The notes under the pieces are model-generated. The model saw nothing but the letters and a program-made list of their open reading frames with translations, made no database searches and had not been told where the DNA came from. A DNA stretch of 64,000 bases from assembly GCF_052065415.1 (NCBI RefSeq), contig NZ_JBQHUB010000007.1, positions 1-64,000 of the forward strand, in the 5' to 3' direction. The DNA is from Pseudoflavonifractor_A sp022772585. GTDB taxonomy: Bacteria > Bacillota > Clostridia > Oscillospirales > Oscillospiraceae. The translations under genes and the position numbers were made by a program. This document shows, one piece after another, positions 62,601 to 64,000 of the stretch; positions within the stretch are counted from its first letter, which is position 1, and each line of letters opens with the position of its first letter.

Positions 62601-64000
62601 CGCTGGAGGTAGTATGGGGTGTTGAAGGTCTCATACATGAATTGCTGGATGTACTCCTTGTCAATCCAGGTAGCGCCCAGGCGCACCTCAATCTCCGAAG
62701 CGTCCAGGTCTTTGGGCTGGGCAGCGGTAAGGGCCTCCACATTGATGGCAAAGGTCGGGTCCTGCTGTGCGGCCCGCTGCGCCTGCCGCAGCTTGCGCCG
62801 TACATTGCCGGACATGTATTCGTCGGCGGTCACATAGGTAGGCCGTTCTCCCTCCGGCACCGGCCCAGGCAGACGGAAGATTACGCCTTGCAGCTCGGCG
62901 GCCAGCTCGTCGCAGGTCTTGCCGGTGAGCTGTTCCATGTACTCCATGTCCACACGGGCCTTCTCCGCGATGGATACGGCCAGGGCTTCGCTGGCGGTGT
63001 CCACAGAAGTCACCGCCTCATGGGGCTTGATGGTCCGTTTTGTGAACATATCCGCCTTGCGCTCCAGCTTGCCGTCCTCGTCCACAATCTCCAGCGAACA
63101 GAGCAGATAATAGCTGGAATCGTCAGCAAAGGCCAGCCGGTTCGCCCGGTCATTGATAAGGCCGTACTTGGCGGAAAAATCATCATAGAGCCGATTCAGC
63201 TCCGCCTGCTTCTCCCGGATGTCGCTGTCCGGTGTGGCGGCGTCCATCTGCAAGTCGATCAGCTCCTGGACACAATCCCGCAGCCCTACCATGCCTTTGA
63301 CACGGGCCTCGGCGGTGGCGTTGAGATCAGGGCGCACCATGCGGCTGTTTTCCCGGAAATACACAGCGCCGTCTACTACGGTGTAAGAGTAGTTTTTCAC
63401 ATTGGGATCAGCGGGAATGGAGGTGTCGACGGCTTCGCCCTCGCCCAGCTCCGGCAGCTCAGCCTCCTGGTAGGTGCCGCGAATGTACTTCACAGCATCG
63501 TGTAGCTGATCGGCCAGCTCCAGGCCCTCGATGGGGTTCACGGTGTAGTCCATGCCGTGTGCGGTGCTTTCCGGTTCTTGTCTGCCCAGCACCATTTCCG
63601 GGTGGTCCAGGAAATAGCGGTTGATGGCAAAGCCGTCCTCGGTCTGTCCGGTCTGCGTCCACTCCGGCACGATGTCCAGCGGACGGTCCCGCTTTTGCAG
63701 GAAGATGATGTCCGATACAACCTCGGTCCCCGCATTGGCCTTAAACGCATTGTTGGGCAGACGGATGGCCCCCAGCAGCTCGGCGCGCTGGGCCAGATAC
63801 CGGCGCACAGTAGAATCCTTGGCGTCCATCGTGTAGCGGCTGGTGACAAAAGCCACCACGCCGCCGGGACGCACCTGGTCCAGCGCCTTGGCGAAAAAGT
63901 AGTTGTGAATGTTGAAATTCAGCTTGTCGTAGGCTTTGTCCCGAACCTGATACTGGCCGAACGGTACATTGCCGATGGCAAGGTCATAGAAATCACGTCT
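59603..64000 (-). CDS. giant SNF2-type helicase / N6-adenine methyltransferase, 3' part
   Basis: The frame is open to the right edge, so the 1465 residues seen are the C-terminal part. They begin inside a DNA methylase (NVPFGQ, a variant of the NPPF motif, near residue 11). A SNF2 helicase follows: HEVGAGKTFEM, VDEAHNYKN, ATGTPVSNSMTELY and GAGTNVQDRLVALHDLDCPWRPGDLAQRKGRIERQG split over motifs V-VI. A coiled C-terminal region closes it. Such proteins are hallmark genes of Tn1549-like elements and may protect incoming DNA. It forms one transcript with the DUF3848/3849 gene and mobC. Confidence 0.9.
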   Translation of the reverse strand, partial: RRDFYDLAIGNVPFGQYQVRDKAYDKLNFNIHNYFFAKALDQVRPGGVVAFVTSRYTMDAKDSTVRRYLAQRAELLGAIRLPNNAFKANAGTEVVSDIIFLQKRDRPLDIVPEWTQTGQTEDGFAINRYFLDHPEMVLGRQEPESTAHGMDYTVNPIEGLELADQLHDAVKYIRGTYQEAELPELGEGEAVDTSIPADPNVKNYSYTVVDGAVYFRENSRMVRPDLNATAEARVKGMVGLRDCVQELIDLQMDAATPDSDIREKQAELNRLYDDFSAKYGLINDRANRLAFADDSSYYLLCSLEIVDEDGKLERKADMFTKRTIKPHEAVTSVDTASEALAVSIAEKARVDMEYMEQLTGKTCDELAAELQGVIFRLPGPVPEGERPTYVTADEYMSGNVRRKLRQAQRAAQQDPTFAINVEALTAAQPKDLDASEIEVRLGATWIDKEYIQQFMYETFNTPYYLQRAIQVNYASYTAEWQVTGKSSVSEKDVAAYTTYGTSRANAYRLLEDALNLRDVRIYDTVEDADGRERRVLNARDTTLAAQKQQAIRDAFKDWIWRDPERRQTLVRQYNEEMNSTRPREYDGSHITFGGMNPAITLRDHQLGAIAHILYGGNTLLAHEVGAGKTFEMVAAAMEAKRLGLCQKSLFVVPNHLTEQWASEFLRLYPSAKILVTTKKDFETHNRKKFCARIATGDYDAVIIGHSQFEKIPISRERQERLLQEQIDEITEGIAEVKYSGGERFTVKQLERTKKSLEARLEKLQAEGRKDDVVTFEQLGVDRLFVDEAHNYKNLFLYTKMRNVAGLSTSDAQKSSDMFAKCRYMDEITGSRGVIFATGTPVSNSMTELYTMQRYLQYDRLQELSMTHFDCWASRFGETVTALELAPEGTGYRARTRFSKFFNLPELINLFREVADIKTADQLHLPTPEVEYHNIVAQPTEQQQEMVKVLSERASLVHSGTVDPSQDNMLKITSDGRKLGLDQRIINQALPDEPGTKVNQCVANIVQIWRDGEADKLTQLVFCDISTPQATPSKKVAKALDNPTLHALEQAVPLDEPEPVFTIYEDIRQKLIAQGMPADQIAFIHEANTEVRKKELFAKVRTGQVRVLLGSTAKMGAGTNVQDRLVALHDLDCPWRPGDLAQRKGRIERQGNQNPLVHVYRYVTEGTFDAYLWQTVENKQKFISQIMTSKSPVRSCDDVDETALSFAEIKALCAGDPRIKERMDLDVEVSKLKLMKADHQSKQYRLEDQLLKYFPEEIEKHKGYIQGFEADLETLAAHPHPEDGFAGMEIRGDTLTDKENAGAALLDACKEVKGSEPVQIGSYRGFAMSVTFDAWRQEYTLLLKGQMTHRASLGTDPRGNLTRIDNALAQMSQRLEATKAQLDNLYQQQGAAKEEVGKPFPYEDDLRVKSARLVELDTLLNLDGRGRSQPESVIAKSARPSVLDSLKRPVPPRSPEKKPKQHEEVR

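Larger units (their letters stand above)
25757..64000. mobile_element. integrative conjugative/mobilisable element in rpsI, right part of it beyond window
   Basis: From the rpsI junction onwards come two tyrosine recombinases, an excisionase, a sigma-like regulator, a defence island, and a relaxase-MobC-DUF3848/3849-giant helicase/methylase set typical of Tn1549-like elements of Clostridia. Base composition drops visibly against the flanking chromosome, most of all at 30-55 kb. The far end and the type IV secretion genes are not in the window, so self-transfer is inferred. Confidence 0.85.

Overview
The window looks like a chromosome segment of an anaerobic, spore-forming, GC-rich gut Clostridium of the Oscillospiraceae (Flavonifractor-like). 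The evidence is the yabP/yabQ sporulation genes, rny, trimeric purine nucleoside phosphorylase, a YedF/DUF3343 selenium pair and strong AGGAGG ribosome sites. The species assignment is inference. The window splits into a GC-rich chromosomal part (1 to about 25.75 kb) and an integrated mobile element (about 25.76 kb to beyond 64 kb).

Chromosomal part: a probable IS21-like end and a gene remnant come first, then a yedF-DUF3343 pair (minus strand), rny and lepB, and a secreted transglutaminase-like protein. A purine/S-adenosyl salvage pair (punA, mtaD) runs into the block flippase-mazG-hup-rqcP. The genes that normally follow rqcP in Firmicutes (yabP, yabQ, divIC, yabR) are present but on the opposite strand, facing rqcP. 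Next come birA, a GntR regulator, and a minus-strand redox operon (FAD oxidoreductase, molybdopterin oxidoreductase, four-cluster ferredoxin, EamA transporter). A patB-type beta-lyase follows with an amino-acid permease broken by one in-frame TGA. A DUF554 membrane protein, a MerR regulator, an array of six long hairpins (24837-25075) and an XRE regulator complete this part.

Mobile element: at 25709-25756 lies the last 15 codons of rpsI (ribosomal protein S9) with its native terminator, abutting two tandem Tn916-type tyrosine recombinases and an excisionase. This is the signature of an integrative conjugative element inserted in the 3' end of rpsI. After a sigma-like regulator comes a visibly AT-richer defence island. 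It holds a complete DNA phosphorothioation operon dndB-C-D-E-A (plus strand). Convergent to it is a roughly 19-kb minus-strand operon: an XRE regulator, a NERD-UvrD helicase, an AddB-like Fe-S nuclease, a SNF2 helicase, a RecQ-like helicase, a small DpdG-like protein, a large DpdH-like ATPase and three uncharacterised proteins. The usual DndFGH restriction genes are absent. The four middle genes resemble, in domain content and order, the DpdE-H genes known from 7-deazapurine DNA-modification islands and the Pbe module of archaeal Dnd systems.

The mobilisation backbone follows (55.8-64 kb): MOBP-type relaxase, a CD1845-like membrane protein, MobC, a DUF3848/3846/3849 fusion and the 3' part of a giant helicase/N6-methyltransferase that runs off the window. 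The main candidate for a new system is the pairing of Dnd modification with a DpdE-H-like plus AddAB-like effector operon and an uncharacterised possible membrane effector.
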